Source of the DNA: Rhynchopus euleeides
Lineage: Eukaryota > Euglenozoa > Diplonemea > Diplonemida > Diplonemidae
Direction of reading: 5' to 3'
NCBI GenBank assembly: GCA_963210315.1
Contig: OY723256.1
Coordinates: 744,001 to 808,000 of the forward strand
Length of the DNA stretch: 64,000 nt
Made by a program: the position numbers and the translations under genes. Positions 20,493-32,400 of the stretch are shown piece after piece. The notes beneath the pieces are model-generated. The model saw only the letters and a list, made by a program, of their open reading frames with translations. It did no database searches and was not told the origin of the DNA. Numbering within the stretch: position 1 is the stretch's first letter; the number at the start of each line of letters is the position of its first letter.

Positions 20493-23400
20493 TCACAGCA
20501 GCTGCTTAATCTGGCTCCGAAGCTGCTTAAGCTCCTGCGAAAGGGTCGTGTTTTCCCCCTGGATCTCTGCAAGGTCCTGCTCGACCGCATCGGTGTTGAG
20601 CGAGCTGTTCCGTGTCGTCTGCTTCTCCACCTTCTCGGAAACCTCGTGCAGCAGCTGTCGTGTGCTGGCCTGCTGCTCGACAGTCCCGATCAGGTGTGTG
20701 AAGGACTCGCGGAGGGAGATGATCTCCTGATACACAGCCACCCCGTAGCTGACGTTCGACTGGTCCAGCTTCTTCGTCTCTGTGTAGCACTTCTCCTCAG
20801 TGGCGGCGAATGCCCGCTTGAGGCCTGCGTAGAGGCCCTCGGTTTCGCGGATCAGGTTGCGGCTCTCGTCGCTGATCTTCTCCACCTCGCGCTGCTCCTT
20901 CATCAGGTTCTTGTTGAGCAGCACAATCCGCCCCGAGTAGTACTCCCGGTTGGACTCGGATGCCGCCGCCTTCTCCGCCTCCGCCTCCAACTGCTCGCGC
21001 AGGTCGCCCTTCGCCTTCACCTCCGCACGCAGCTCCTTGAAGTCCGCCTTTGCACTAGCGAGCTCCTCCACCACAGCCTGTGTCTTGAGGCTGGCGTCAT
21101 CGTAATCCGCCTTGGCTGCCTCGTACTTCGCCAGCAGCTTCGCCTCCTTGACCTGCCACCTGTGGGGGTGTGGATGAGCATGGGCAGGTGAGGGGGTGGG
21201 GGGAAGGCAGGGTGCAGAGAAGACGCAGAATGGTGAGAAAAAGGGGAAAATGTCTTTGCGAAAACTGGCCGTAAAGTGGCGGAGTGCGGCCTCTATTCTT
21301 TCGGGCCAATAGCGGGTCGTGGCGGGGACACGTTTGGGCAACGTCGCCTGGGTTCACGATGGGCATACTCTTCCTCCAGCTGCGCGATGGCGTCTGCTGC
21401 CTCCTGCAGGCGTTCCATGAGCTTGCCCTGCCCCTCCTCGTCGTCGCACAGCTCGAGAGCAGTCAGGTATGTGTTCAGCATGCCCTCCATGTGGTCCCCG
21501 TCCTTCCCGAGGCCCTTTGCCTGCTCGGCAGACGACGCCTTCTCGTCCTCCAGCAACAGCATCTCGTCCTCCAGCCGCTGCGCCTCCTCGGCAGCGGACT
21601 TCATCTTCGCAGAGGTCTCACGCAGGCGCCGCTTCAGCTCTTTGCGCTCCTCCTCGCGCCTGCGCTGCAGCGCCTCCTCCCTGCGCGTGGTGGTGAGGGG
21701 TGAGGGGTGAGGGGTGGGGGGTGGGGGGTGAGGGGTGGGGGGTGAGGGGATTCCTAATCAGAAGACTGCAGGCAAGAAGAGGAAGCCACCGAAATGGGGC
21801 CTCAATTAACAGCGAACGCCAAACTTGGGAAGTGGGGGGGGGGGAGCCGGCTCTGTACTACAAGTCGCGGACTCACTCTAGACGAAGAGGGTGTCGCGGC
21901 CGTGTGGGGAACCAAAAACCTGATGAAGGAGGTCCGTGTGTAGTGCCCAAACACGCCGTGACAGCCTCGCCAACCTGGCCAATTCAGCCAGTGGGGTATC
22001 TGCCTGGAACACAAAAAACGCTCAGAACACCAAAGGAAACTGCACGTCTTCTTTGGAATCCCCCTAAGCGGGGCAAAGCCCCTTCACTAAAGTGCTTAGT
22101 AAGGGGTGGGGGGTGGGGGGTGAGGGGTGAGGGGTGGGGGGTGGGGGGTGGGGGGTGAGGGGTGGGGGGTGGGGGGTGGGGGGTGGGGGGTGGGGGGTGG
22201 GGGGTGGGGGGTGAGGGGTGGGGGGTGAGGGGTGAGGGGTGGGGGGTGGGGGGTGAGGGGTGAGGGGTGAGGGGTGAGGGGTGAGGGGTGAGGGGTGAGG
22301 GGTGAGGGGTGAGGGGTGAGGGGTGAGGGGTGAGGGGTGAGGGGTGAGGGGTGAGGGGTGAGGGGTGAGGGGTGAGGGGTGAGGGGTGAGGGGTGAGGGG
22401 TGAGGGGTGAGGGGGGATTCCTAATCAGAAGACTGCAGGCAAGAAGAGGAAGCCACCGAAACGGGGCCTCAATTAACAGCGAAACGCCAAACTTGGGAAG
22501 TGGGGGGGGGAGCCGGCTCTGTACTACAAATCGCGGACTCACTCTAGACGAAGAGGGTGTCGCGGCCGTGTGGGGAACCAAAAACCTGATGAAGGAGGTC
22601 CGTGTGTAGTGCCCAAACACGCCGTGACAGCCTCGCCAACCTGGCCAATTCAGCCAGTGGGGTATCTGCCTGGAACACAAAAAACGCTCAGAACACCAAA
22701 GGAAACTGCACGTCTTCTTTGGAATCCCCCTAAGCGGGGCAAAGCCCCTTCACTAAAGTGCTTAGTAAGGGGATTCCTAATCAGAAGACTGCAGGCAAGA
22801 AGAGGAAGCCACCGAAACGGGGCCTCAATTAACAGCGAAACGCCAAACTTGGGAAGTGGGGGGGGGAGCCGGCTCTGTACTACAAATCGGACTCACTCTA
22901 GACGAAGAGGGTGTCGCGGCCGTACCACGTAAGCGCAGATACCCCAGAAACGAAAAAACCAGACAGGGACATCAAAGACATCAACGTATCTATGTTAAGG
23001 CGCCGCCGCTAAGAGCGCGGCGCGGTGAAGATGGGGGAGGGGGGAGCGAGTGAGAGCCCCGCTTCCCACCCCCCGCCTGTGTAATCATCCTTTTCTACAC
23101 AATGTTGAAACCGGCCCGGGTGCTCCTCACACCCACGAGCATCTCCTCTGCGGGCACGCAATCGGAGCCGCACGACGCTCGCCGCGACAGCTCGTCCGCC
23201 GGCATCACCGCGGTGCTGATCCACCTGGACAGCACCGCCCCACCCGTGGCGTCGACTGTCTCGAAAACGTCGGACAGGACGTCGTTCCCCACCCGAAGCG
23301 CACAGTGGCCCTTTGCGAAGCAAGCCACCGCTGCGGCGTTGTCCCCGAACAACAGCACGCTCCGCGCCCCTCCGAGTATAGCATCCCGGAGGCCCCACGC

Positions 23401-26400
23401 CGCAGCACGCACCTCCAGCATGAAGATGTCCTCCGCGCGGCGCCACACACCCCACCTGCGGGAGGCCGTACGACTGCCCGCCCGCACAACCACGATCCCC
23501 CAGCCCTCCAGCGACGCGTCGGTGTACACCACTGCGTCGAACAGTGATGCGGCCCCCACTCGCCGCCTCGGGAGAAGCCAGTCGTCGACCAGGAGGTGGG
23601 TGGACCGAAAATCGGACAGGTCCCGTCTCGCCCCAGCCGAGAGGGTCACCATCGACTCCCAGCCCACCCGGTCGTGCGACACCTCCCTCCCCATCAGCGA
23701 CAGCCACGCGAGCAGGTCCCCGAAGCCGCACAACCTCCCTTGGGTCGCGTGCAGCACCCACACCAAGGAACCCACCGCGCGCCACGCTGTCCGCAGGAGG
23801 ACACTCTCGGCCGACACGCACACATCGACCAAAGCTGCCGCCTTCCTCCTCCACTCTGTTGGCAGTCGCAGACGTTTCCCCTGCAGATCCCACTCGACAC
23901 CTGCGTAGGTGATGGTTGTCGAGGGGGTCAGCACACACTTCCCCTCGTTCACCTGCACGCCCGCCTGTCGGATCCGCTCCATCAGCCAATCACACCTCTC
24001 CCGCGCCTCCGCCTCGGATGCGCCCACCACGACAATATCGTCTAGCCATGCGGCCCCGTCAGACCCCAGTAGATCCCCCAGCAAGATCTCGCTTGTCGTC
24101 TGCGCCACCACGGGTGCCCACGACCAGCCCATCGGGAGGCGGGCCGTCTCGTAGACGCGGCCCCCCTGTCTGACGCAGAAAAACGACCTGATCTCGGGGT
24201 GCAGCACGAACTGCCAGAAAAACCCCCGGAAGTCGACCTTCACCGCGTGCGTAGCGCTACCGCCCAACATCAACTCCGTCAGCTCTGCGGGAGATGGCAA
24301 GGAGAACTTGTGTGGCTCGTCCATCGCCCCGTTCACCGGCCTGCAATCCAGTACGAGACGATTCACCCCCGGCACCGACTTCCCCACGAAAAAAGCCCGC
24401 ACTGCCCCGTGCATCGGGCTCGTCCGCCTCTTCGTCACCAACACCCCGCCCTCCGTACACTGGCTCACCATCCTCGCGGGTAGGCGCGACACAGGACCTG
24501 GCTTTGGTACCGAACCCTTCACATGTGACCGGAACGTCGCCGGGCTGTCCACCATACCCAGCACCGCCGCCTTGCCTGGTTCCGCCATGTCGCGCAGCAC
24601 TTCGAGGTTGACCTTTCCGGATGGGAACTCATCCAGCCGCTGCACCAATTCGCGCTGTGACCCAAGCCCCCCGAACTCGCGCATAGCCGCTCGCACACCC
24701 GGGGGGGATGCGGACACGTCCACCTCCACGTCCTCCGGGGGGTCGGCCGGGTCGTACTTCCGCCCGCAGCCCAACGATCCGAACCGCAGAGCGTCGACCA
24801 GCACGTCGAGCCGCCCCTCCGGGGTCCCGGCTACGCCTGCAGCCGGGCTGTCGCCCTCGCGACCTGCTCCCGCCACCGGGGGTTCGTGGACCGCATGTAT
24901 ATGCGGGTCGTCTCCCCTTTTTTGTGGCGGAGGAGCTTCTTTATCTCCTTCTGAGAAGCTCCTCCCGCCTCTACCTCCTGAGCTGCGCCCCGTCGCACCG
25001 AATGCAGCCACGACCCCTTCGGCATGGCCCCCTTCAGGACTCGCTTCAGCCGGGCGTAGTCCTCCGCCGTCGAGCAGAACAGGGGTGCCGCTGGGCCTCC
25101 GTCCCCGTGCACCAACCTCGCCCACCGTACGGCGATCGCCGTCACCGGACCCGCCGCTGCAAACGACGGGGGCTTCCATCCCCTTTGGCCTTTCCCCTTC
25201 AGCACCACCTCGAGGGAGGTCTCTCCGGCGTCGTCCGGCCCGCCGTCTCCTCGCCTCACGGGACCGCCGTCCTCGCCCACGCCGCGGACCTCTGCCAGGT
25301 CCGCCACGCTCAGGAACCGCAGGTCTGACACCCGTGCACTCGTCACCCACGTCAGCGCGAGCAGCGCCTCCGCAGCGTGCTCCTCCGCCTCGTCCAGCTT
25401 CCGCAGCGCGTCCCGCAGCTGCGGCGTAGCTATGGGGGGGGCCTGGCGGGGGCGAATGAGGGGGGCGTACCGCTGCAGCGTCTTGCGCGCGGCCAGGAAC
25501 CGCCTCGTCCGTACCCCCTTCACGCCCCTGACGTGAAGCCCCTTCACCAGTTTTCCGGCGTAATCGCCGACGGTGCCCGGAGACGCCCCGTTCAACCGGC
25601 TCCACAGGAACTTCACGGCTGCCTCGTCGACCGGCAGACCCCTCCCCTCGACCCCGTGCCAGAAATCCACGAAAGCGTCGGTGATCCGCTCCCGCTCCGC
25701 GGCCGCCCTTCCGGTGACCTCGAAGGTGTGTGCCATTTCCCATGGCACCTCGCGCTGCAGCGCTCGCCCCAGCTCCTTCCCGTCGCGGATGAGGAACAGG
25801 CGGTGGTCGATAGCCTCCCTCTCGCGCGCCGTCAGCTTCCGGGCCCCCCTTGCTCGGCTCGCCTCGACCTTTGTACCGAGCCTCGGGCGCACACTCGACC
25901 CCACGGCTTCTCCTGCCGTAGTTCGCGCCCGCCACCTCACACACGGGCGGCTCTTCGCGCCGCCGCCCAGACGCCCCCCCGACCGCGCCCTCGCGGGGGA
26001 GAGGGGCCTGCCCCTTACCGGCGCCCCCTCCCCCGCGCGTCGTTTTTTGGGCGCGCGGTGGGTGGAGGCGAACGAAAACGCGTAGCGCTCCCTGGCCGTC
26101 GGCCCGTCGCCCCACCCCCTACTCCTCCGCCGCTCCGCGGGGCGGCAGCCCTCGCCGCGTCCAGCGCCCCGCGGTGCCTCGAGGACAGCACATCCCCTGC
26201 CGACAGCTTGTCCCGGAAAGCGTGTGCCGGAGCCACCCCCGACGAGTCCCGCACCTTCCAGAACCACAGTGCGTCGTGGGCCTCTCGGAGCGACCGACCG
26301 ATGTCCCGTGAGGGGAGCAGCGCCGCCTCCACGACCCGAAGCAGCTGTTCCACAGCGTCCCGGGCATCGCACTTCCCCGGGGGGAGGAACTCCTCACGCA

Positions 26401-29400
26401 GCCTCTGCATGAGGATGTACCGGCGGGTGGTGTCTGTCGCAAAAAAGACCCACTCCTCCGGATCGTGGAGTACCTTCCGCAGGTCCTCGTCCACCTCCTC
26501 ATCCTCCTCGTCGTAGTCCTCCGCCTCCTCATCGAGGCGGCGGAGCTCCTCCCGCAGCCGCCGGAGGCGATCCTGTTTCGCGGAGCATGCTGTCCTCGCG
26601 TCCTTCGCCGCCCCCCGGGCCTCCTTCCTGCTACGTGCCTCCGCGAGCTTCCTCACCAGCTCCGCCTCCTCCGCGTCCTCCCGAGGCAGCGACTGCGCCC
26701 GCTGGACGGGGTCGGCGGAGGCCCGAATCGGAGGGCTGGTAGGCGGCGGTTGGCTCCCCTCCCGTGCCTGGGGCTGGCTCGCCGAGCGGGGTGCGCCCCG
26801 CAGCCGGATGGCGGCCAGGCCCCCCAGCGCCTGTGCCGCCAGGTGCAGGGAGGCGACCTGCCTCTCCACCCTCATATCCGCCCAGTCGCTCAGCTCACCC
26901 CCGACCAGGCGCACCATCGCCTCGGGGATGAGACCCTCTGGGACGGGGTTGTTCCCCAACCTCACCGCTTCACCGTGGAGCGCTCGCACCGTCTCCTGCA
27001 TCGACCTATAGCCCACATTCGCCTTGGTGCCCAGCACCGCTGCCATCGCCGCCTCCACCCCCAGCTTCTCCATGAAGCCTACCGCGAGGGGGGTGAAGGT
27101 GTAGCGCCCCTCTATGGGGCGCTGGAGGATGGCCCGGAGATCAGCGGGCATCGCCACCTCGACGGAAGAGGCGGAACCCTCCCTTGGGGAGTCGACAATG
27201 TCGGTCATCGGTGCAGGTTGATCGGCTCTGTGCTACAAGCGCGGACTCACTCGACGAAGAGGGTGTCGCGGCCGTGTGGGGAACCAAAAACCTGATGAAG
27301 GAGGTCCGTGTGTAGTGCCCAAACACGCCGTGACAGCCTCGCCAACCTGGCCAATTCAGCCAGTGGGGTATCTGCCTGGAACACAAAAAACGCTCAGAAC
27401 ACCAAAGGAAACTGCACGTCTTCTTTGGAATCCCCCTAAGCGGGGCAAAGCCCCTTCACTAAAGTGCTTAGTAAGGGGTGGGGGGTGGGGGGTGAGGGGT
27501 GGGGGGTGAGGGGTGAGGGGTGGGGGGTGAGGGGTGGGGGGTGGGGGGCAAAGATGGAAAAAATATATTAAATTGTATTTTATTGTATTTTATTAAATTG
27601 TATTTTATTGTATTTTATTCGCCGGGATTTGAATAAAATACAATAAAATACAAGGTACCACTCACCTGCACACAAACCCGCACACAAGCCCTCAAGACTC
27701 TTGGAGCGGCCTGACTATTTAGTGTCTTTGTCGCAGCAAGGGAGTTACGATACTGAAGGGGAGGTGCTACTGCCCGTGCAGGGCGACACCGCCTTAAAAC
27801 TTGATAACCACACCAACCCGCACACCCTCCACTGCAGGCCACACTGCCCAGGTATGCCCGCGGGAAGGAGAGCCTGCTGGTCACAGAAGCACTTTAGTGA
27901 AGCAGCGGGGGGGAGAAAATGCAAGTTCTGCGATGAACTTGTCAAGGCGACGAGCGGCACCCGCATGAAGGCGCACCTCCGCCTATGCGAGAAGATCAGC
28001 AGTGCCGCCAAGGACGAGCTGAAGGCTGAGGATACTGCGCCGACCCCCGCAAAGCGCCCTGCATCAAGAACACCAGAGGGAAAGGCGCTGCCGAAGATCG
28101 CACGCATGCTCAACGCATGCCCCACCCCCACGGTCGCCGAGAAGGGTGCGATCGTTGCTGCCTGGGCCAGATTTTTTTTTGGCTCAGGCACACCGTTCAG
28201 CCACGTGGAAGACAAGCTCTTCCTCGAGGCGTTGAACGCAACCCGCCCGGGGTTATCCCCGGAGCTCTTCTTCCCCAAGCGCCATTCGCTGGGAACGAAG
28301 TGGTTGGATCGCATCCACAAAGAAGAAGCGGAGCCTCAAATGAAAGACCTCCTCGCCGCAGCTCACATCGCCATCATGTGCGATGTGTGGAAGAACGACC
28401 GGTCGGAGAAGGTCTTCGCAGTCACTGCGATTGGGGATGGTAGCCCGGTGCTACTCCAGTCGGGTGTGCTGAGCGAGAAGCGGCACCGGGCGACGGAGTT
28501 CTTGGGCCACCTCAAGAAGATACACGAGCAGGTGTTGGGGAAGATCGTAGCCATCCTTGTCGACGGGGACTCCACAGCCGTTGCTTCGGCCATTCTGTTC
28601 AAGGCGTTCCAGACAGAAGCAGGCAGGCAGACGCCGTTCGTGTGCATCTGCGCGTGTCACACGGTAGCACGTGCGCTCAACGACTGCATCGGGGTGAGGA
28701 CGGAAAGGAAGCGCGAGGCGAAGAACGAGTTCCACTTCGTCGCCGCACTTCTCTCTGCGCTGTCATCACAATTGCGCAACGTCGAGTTTCTATCCAAAAC
28801 GTATGCGGAGAAACAACAGCAGTGCGGGCGCCGCAAATCAAAGAAGATGGTGAAGCCGGCGGTGACGAGGTGGCACACGTTCTCAACTGTGTGGAAGGAA
28901 GTTGAAGAGAACCGCAACGCGCTGCTGCTCATGAACCAAGAGGAGGCGGTGTGCTCCTCCTGCCCAGAAATCGGCAAGGTGCTCGACGCGACGTTCTGGG
29001 GTGTGTTCATGGGCTTGAAACCCTTTGTGGCAGGTGTCGGGGAGGTGATGAACTTCCTTGAGCAGGACGGATGCACCGCTGGGATGATCATTCCGGCACT
29101 TTCATACCTCATCGACTGCCTCAACGCCTGCAACCTCACCTCCGCTGCGAACAAGGCCAAGCTGGCCGCAGTGACGGAAAAGGTGAAAAAGAGACTGCAG
29201 AAGTATACCACCCACGAACAGGGGTGGCTCTGCGCAGCAACAGCACTGACGCCACTCTTCTTCGCCCCTGATCGTGAGAAGCAACCGACCTTCATCAAGG
29301 AGTTTACGCTGAAGCTGGATGTCAGGAAGGCGGCGCAGGCCTTCATCAAGAAGGTCAAAAACGCAGAGGCTGCAGCCGAGCTCCTAGAGCTCATAACACG

Positions 29401-32400
29401 AACGGGGGGTTTTGATGATGATTCCCTCTGGGACCTTGCGCAGGGAAGAAAGGCGTGCCAGTGGTGGAAGACTGTTGCACAACTCCACCCGACGTCGCAG
29501 GTCGCTCCCCTCGCTGCGATCCTCACTCGCATCCCCGCATCCACCAGCACCGCAGAAAGAGTTTTTTCGACGATGGGCTGGATGTCGGAGCACCGCCGCC
29601 ACCGCCTGACGGCTGCGAAAACCCACAAGCTCACGCTTGTGCACCGCAGCCTGAAGGCGAAGAAGACCGTCGTGGAGGAAGGGTGGTGGAACCTCGAAGA
29701 ACTGGAGAACGACGAAAAGAATATGATGGTGATCGACGAGCAGGACCCACCGGCAGCGGGAGAGAGCGGCGGCGTCAACGCGGATGCGGGTGAGGCGGAC
29801 GAGGAGAGTGGCAGCGAGACGTCGTGGGACTGAGGATACTTCGGTGGGTGGGGGATTGTGTTGTGTGTTGCGCGTTGTGTGTGGGGCGGGGTCAGGAGTT
29901 GTTCGTTCGTCTCTCCACGCAATCTCTTGGCCGTCGATACTCCTTTATTTGTTGCACTCGTGTGAGCAGAAAGTCACCCACCACAGCAATCATCCAAGCG
30001 TGCTCTACACCAGCCCCTGATTATCATTTCAGGGTTTGTGTGTAGAAGCGTCGACGCATCAACAAAATACAGGCAAATAGCGGTTGCTTCTGAATAGTGC
30101 TGTGACTTTTTAGATTTTTCTGATTTTCCCGGTGAAGCTGGCCCCTTCCTCGCCCGGGTCCCAGAGCGTGCCCCCTGTGGGTGCCTTACTCCTCTTCGGA
30201 CCATGTGGTTCCCCAGCTTCATCCTTTCTTCCTCAGGCTGCCCCTGTGAATGGTAGACTGCAGCCTCTTTTTGCCGCCAGCACAGAGTCACGAGCCGCTC
30301 AACCCCGACCAGTGCGCGGTTTGTTTGCCCTATTGATGTTCGTGTAGTACATGTTCCATGTGAAGAGCCCGAAGAAGCAAAAGTAGGACCTGCTGCGCTA
30401 GCCCCGCCAAGCAGCTACAAAACGACAGGACGCGCGCAGGCACCGGGCCCCCTCTCCAATAGAGCGGCACCTCATCCCAGGAAATCCCCCACCCGGCGTT
30501 TAGATTCTGAGAGATCGCAGAGAGTCACCCACCAGGCCTTGCCTGTGTATTATATTATGTATTTTATTGTATTTTATTGTATTTTATTGTATTTTGTATT
30601 TTATTATTTTGGGTCAGTGTATTTTTCCATCTTTGAGTGGGGGGTGGGGGGTGGGGGGTGAGGGGTGGGGGGTGGGGGGTGGGGGGTGAGGGGTGAGGGG
30701 TGAGGGGTGAGGGGTGAGGGGTGAGGGGTGAGGGGTGAGGGGTGGGGGGTGGGGGGTGAGGGGTGGGGGGTGAGGGGTGGGGGGTGGGGGGTGAGGGGTG
30801 AGGGGTGAGGGGTGAGGGGTGAGGGGTGAGGGGTGAGGGGTGAGGGGTGAGGGGTGAGGGGTGAGGGGTGAGGGGTGAGGGGTGAGGGGTGAGGGGTGAG
30901 GGGTGGGGGGTGGGGGGTGAGGGGTGGGGGGTGAGGGGTGGGGGGTGAGGGGTGAGGGGTGAGGGGTGAGGGGTGAGGGGTGAGGGGTGAGGGGTGAGGG
31001 GTGAGGGGTGAGGGGTGAGGGGTGAGGGGTGAGGGGTGAGGGGTGAGGGGTGAGGGGTGAGGGGTGAGGGGTGAGGGGTGAGGGGTGAGGGGTGGGGGGT
31101 GGGGGGTGAGGGGTGAGGGGTGAGGGGTGAGGGGTGAGGGGTGGGGGGTGAGGGGTGAGGGGTGAGGGGTGAGGGGTGAGGGGTGGGGGGTGGGGGGTGG
31201 GGGGTGAGGGGTGGGGGGTGAGGGGTGGGGGGTGAGGGGTGAGGGGGGTGGGGGGTGGGGCTTGCGCAGCAGTGGCGTGTCCTTGAGGCACGCCGAAAAC
31301 ACGCGTGACATCGCGTGGCACTGTCAAAACATGCCCACCACGAACCACCGCCCACACACACACACACGTGAATCTTTTTATATTAGTGTAGACACACACC
31401 GAGCACTTGCTCTTGATGTGATCTCACACAATATCCGTATATTCTTTATTTGAAGCCGCACCCGCCTCGCTGTGCCTTCCATGCAACTCTCTAAACCTCT
31501 ATTCGCCCCTCTTCCACATCAACCCCACCACCAAACAACATACTCTGACTCCTTGTCCACAGCCGGCTTTGCCTCATCCTCTGCGTCTGCTGCAGGTGCT
31601 TCGACGCTGGCAGCCGTGGTGTTGTACGACTGCTCCTTCAGGAAGCGGCTCTTGGCAGACGGCGCCGTCGACTCCGCCTCGGCCTGCCGCAGCGCCGCCG
31701 CCCTCTGCTGCGCAGGGGTAGCTGCCGCCGCAGCCTCCGCCAGCAGGGTGGCACGCTGCTCCTTCTTCCGCTGGCGGTACTCCTTCTTGCTGATCCCACC
31801 CAGCGCCTCCAGCTCCCGCTCCTGGATGCGCTCCTTCGCATACAGCGCCGCGTTGTACTCCGCGAGCGACACATGCAGCACCTTCACATGCCCATCCTGG
31901 GGCTGCCGTGCACAGGCAGGCACGTGCTGCTCACACCACGCATCCTCCTCGTCGGTGCCCGGGGCAAGGAATGGCTTCAGCTCCTCCCCTGCCACGCTGC
32001 GGTACGCCACAGCCTCCGCAACCGGCACGACGTCACGCTTCTTCGCCGCAGCGGTCGACACAGGGTACGCCCCGCGCAGGGGCGGGATGACCACCCTCGC
32101 CTCCTTCTTCGCCTCCTTCAGCTTGCTGCCCACTGCCTTCGCCTTGTCCTCCAGGTAGGACCACGCCGCCTCCGCAAGCGGGGACGACCCACCCGCAGCA
32201 GCACCAGATTGAAGCCCGGTCGACTCGGTTGTCTGCTGCTGCTGGAAGAGCCAGTTCAGGATGCTGCGCGTGTCGCTCTCTGCAGGGTACATAAACTGGT
32301 TGAAGGTGATGGTCTTAGGGTAGCCCAGCTGCTGCACAACTCCCGCGATGGTGGTGCACGCCTGGAACCTCTGGCTCCGGCTCTGGGGCAGGGTCTCGCT

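Larger units (their letters stand above)
16238..20805. repeat. Segmental duplication, copy 2 (interrupted by a hAT element)
   Basis: Partner of 1-2366. Homology covers 16238-18042 and resumes at about 20247 in the G-run, continuing to 20805 in CCDC22 exon 3. The 2204 bp in between is a hAT-type insertion that copy 1 lacks. This copy holds the complete tyrosinase and the complete CCDC22 3' end, so it is probably the parental location. The spacer 17069-18042 holds no gene I can support. Confidence 0.9.
22413..27478 (-). mobile_element. D1: tyrosine-recombinase (PAT/Ngaro-like) retroelement
   Basis: The element reads on the minus strand: A1 (27478 to about 27221), gag-like ORF, tyrosine recombinase, reverse transcriptase-RNase H, B1 (22923-22769), A2 (22772 to about 22514) and B2 (22568-22413). 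A and B share about 50 bp at their inner edge. This is the split-direct-repeat pattern. The B1/A2 junction shares a single GGGG, and both outer ends also abut GGGG of the surrounding minisatellite. The repeats are nearly identical, so the insertion is young. The three coding regions are long and open, and the element looks whole. It lies in CCDC22 intron 1, in the gene's own orientation. Confidence 0.83.
21681..31543 (-). other. CCDC22 intron 1, 9.9 kb, colonised by mobile DNA
   Basis: The donor GTATGTTG lies just after exon 1 (31543 downward) and the acceptor GCGCAG just before exon 2 (21681 upward). Phase 2 on both sides gives an unbroken E-rich join (KESEEEALQRRR). Inside, from left to right, are minisatellite, a solo YR-element unit, minisatellite, retroelement D1, minisatellite, a hAT transposon and more minisatellite. 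The other nine introns placed in this window are about 0.1-0.4 kb apart from one of 1.7 kb. Confidence 0.82.

Noticed and set aside
22107-22412. CRISPR-like or telomeric array
   Set aside because: Units are contiguous 7-mers without spacers, and GGGGTGA is interstitial in an intron with no telomere context.
30637-31258. Repetitive Pro/Thr/His-rich proteins encoded by the minisatellite
   Set aside because: All three frames stay open only because a 7-bp repeat lacks stops; the products are period artefacts.
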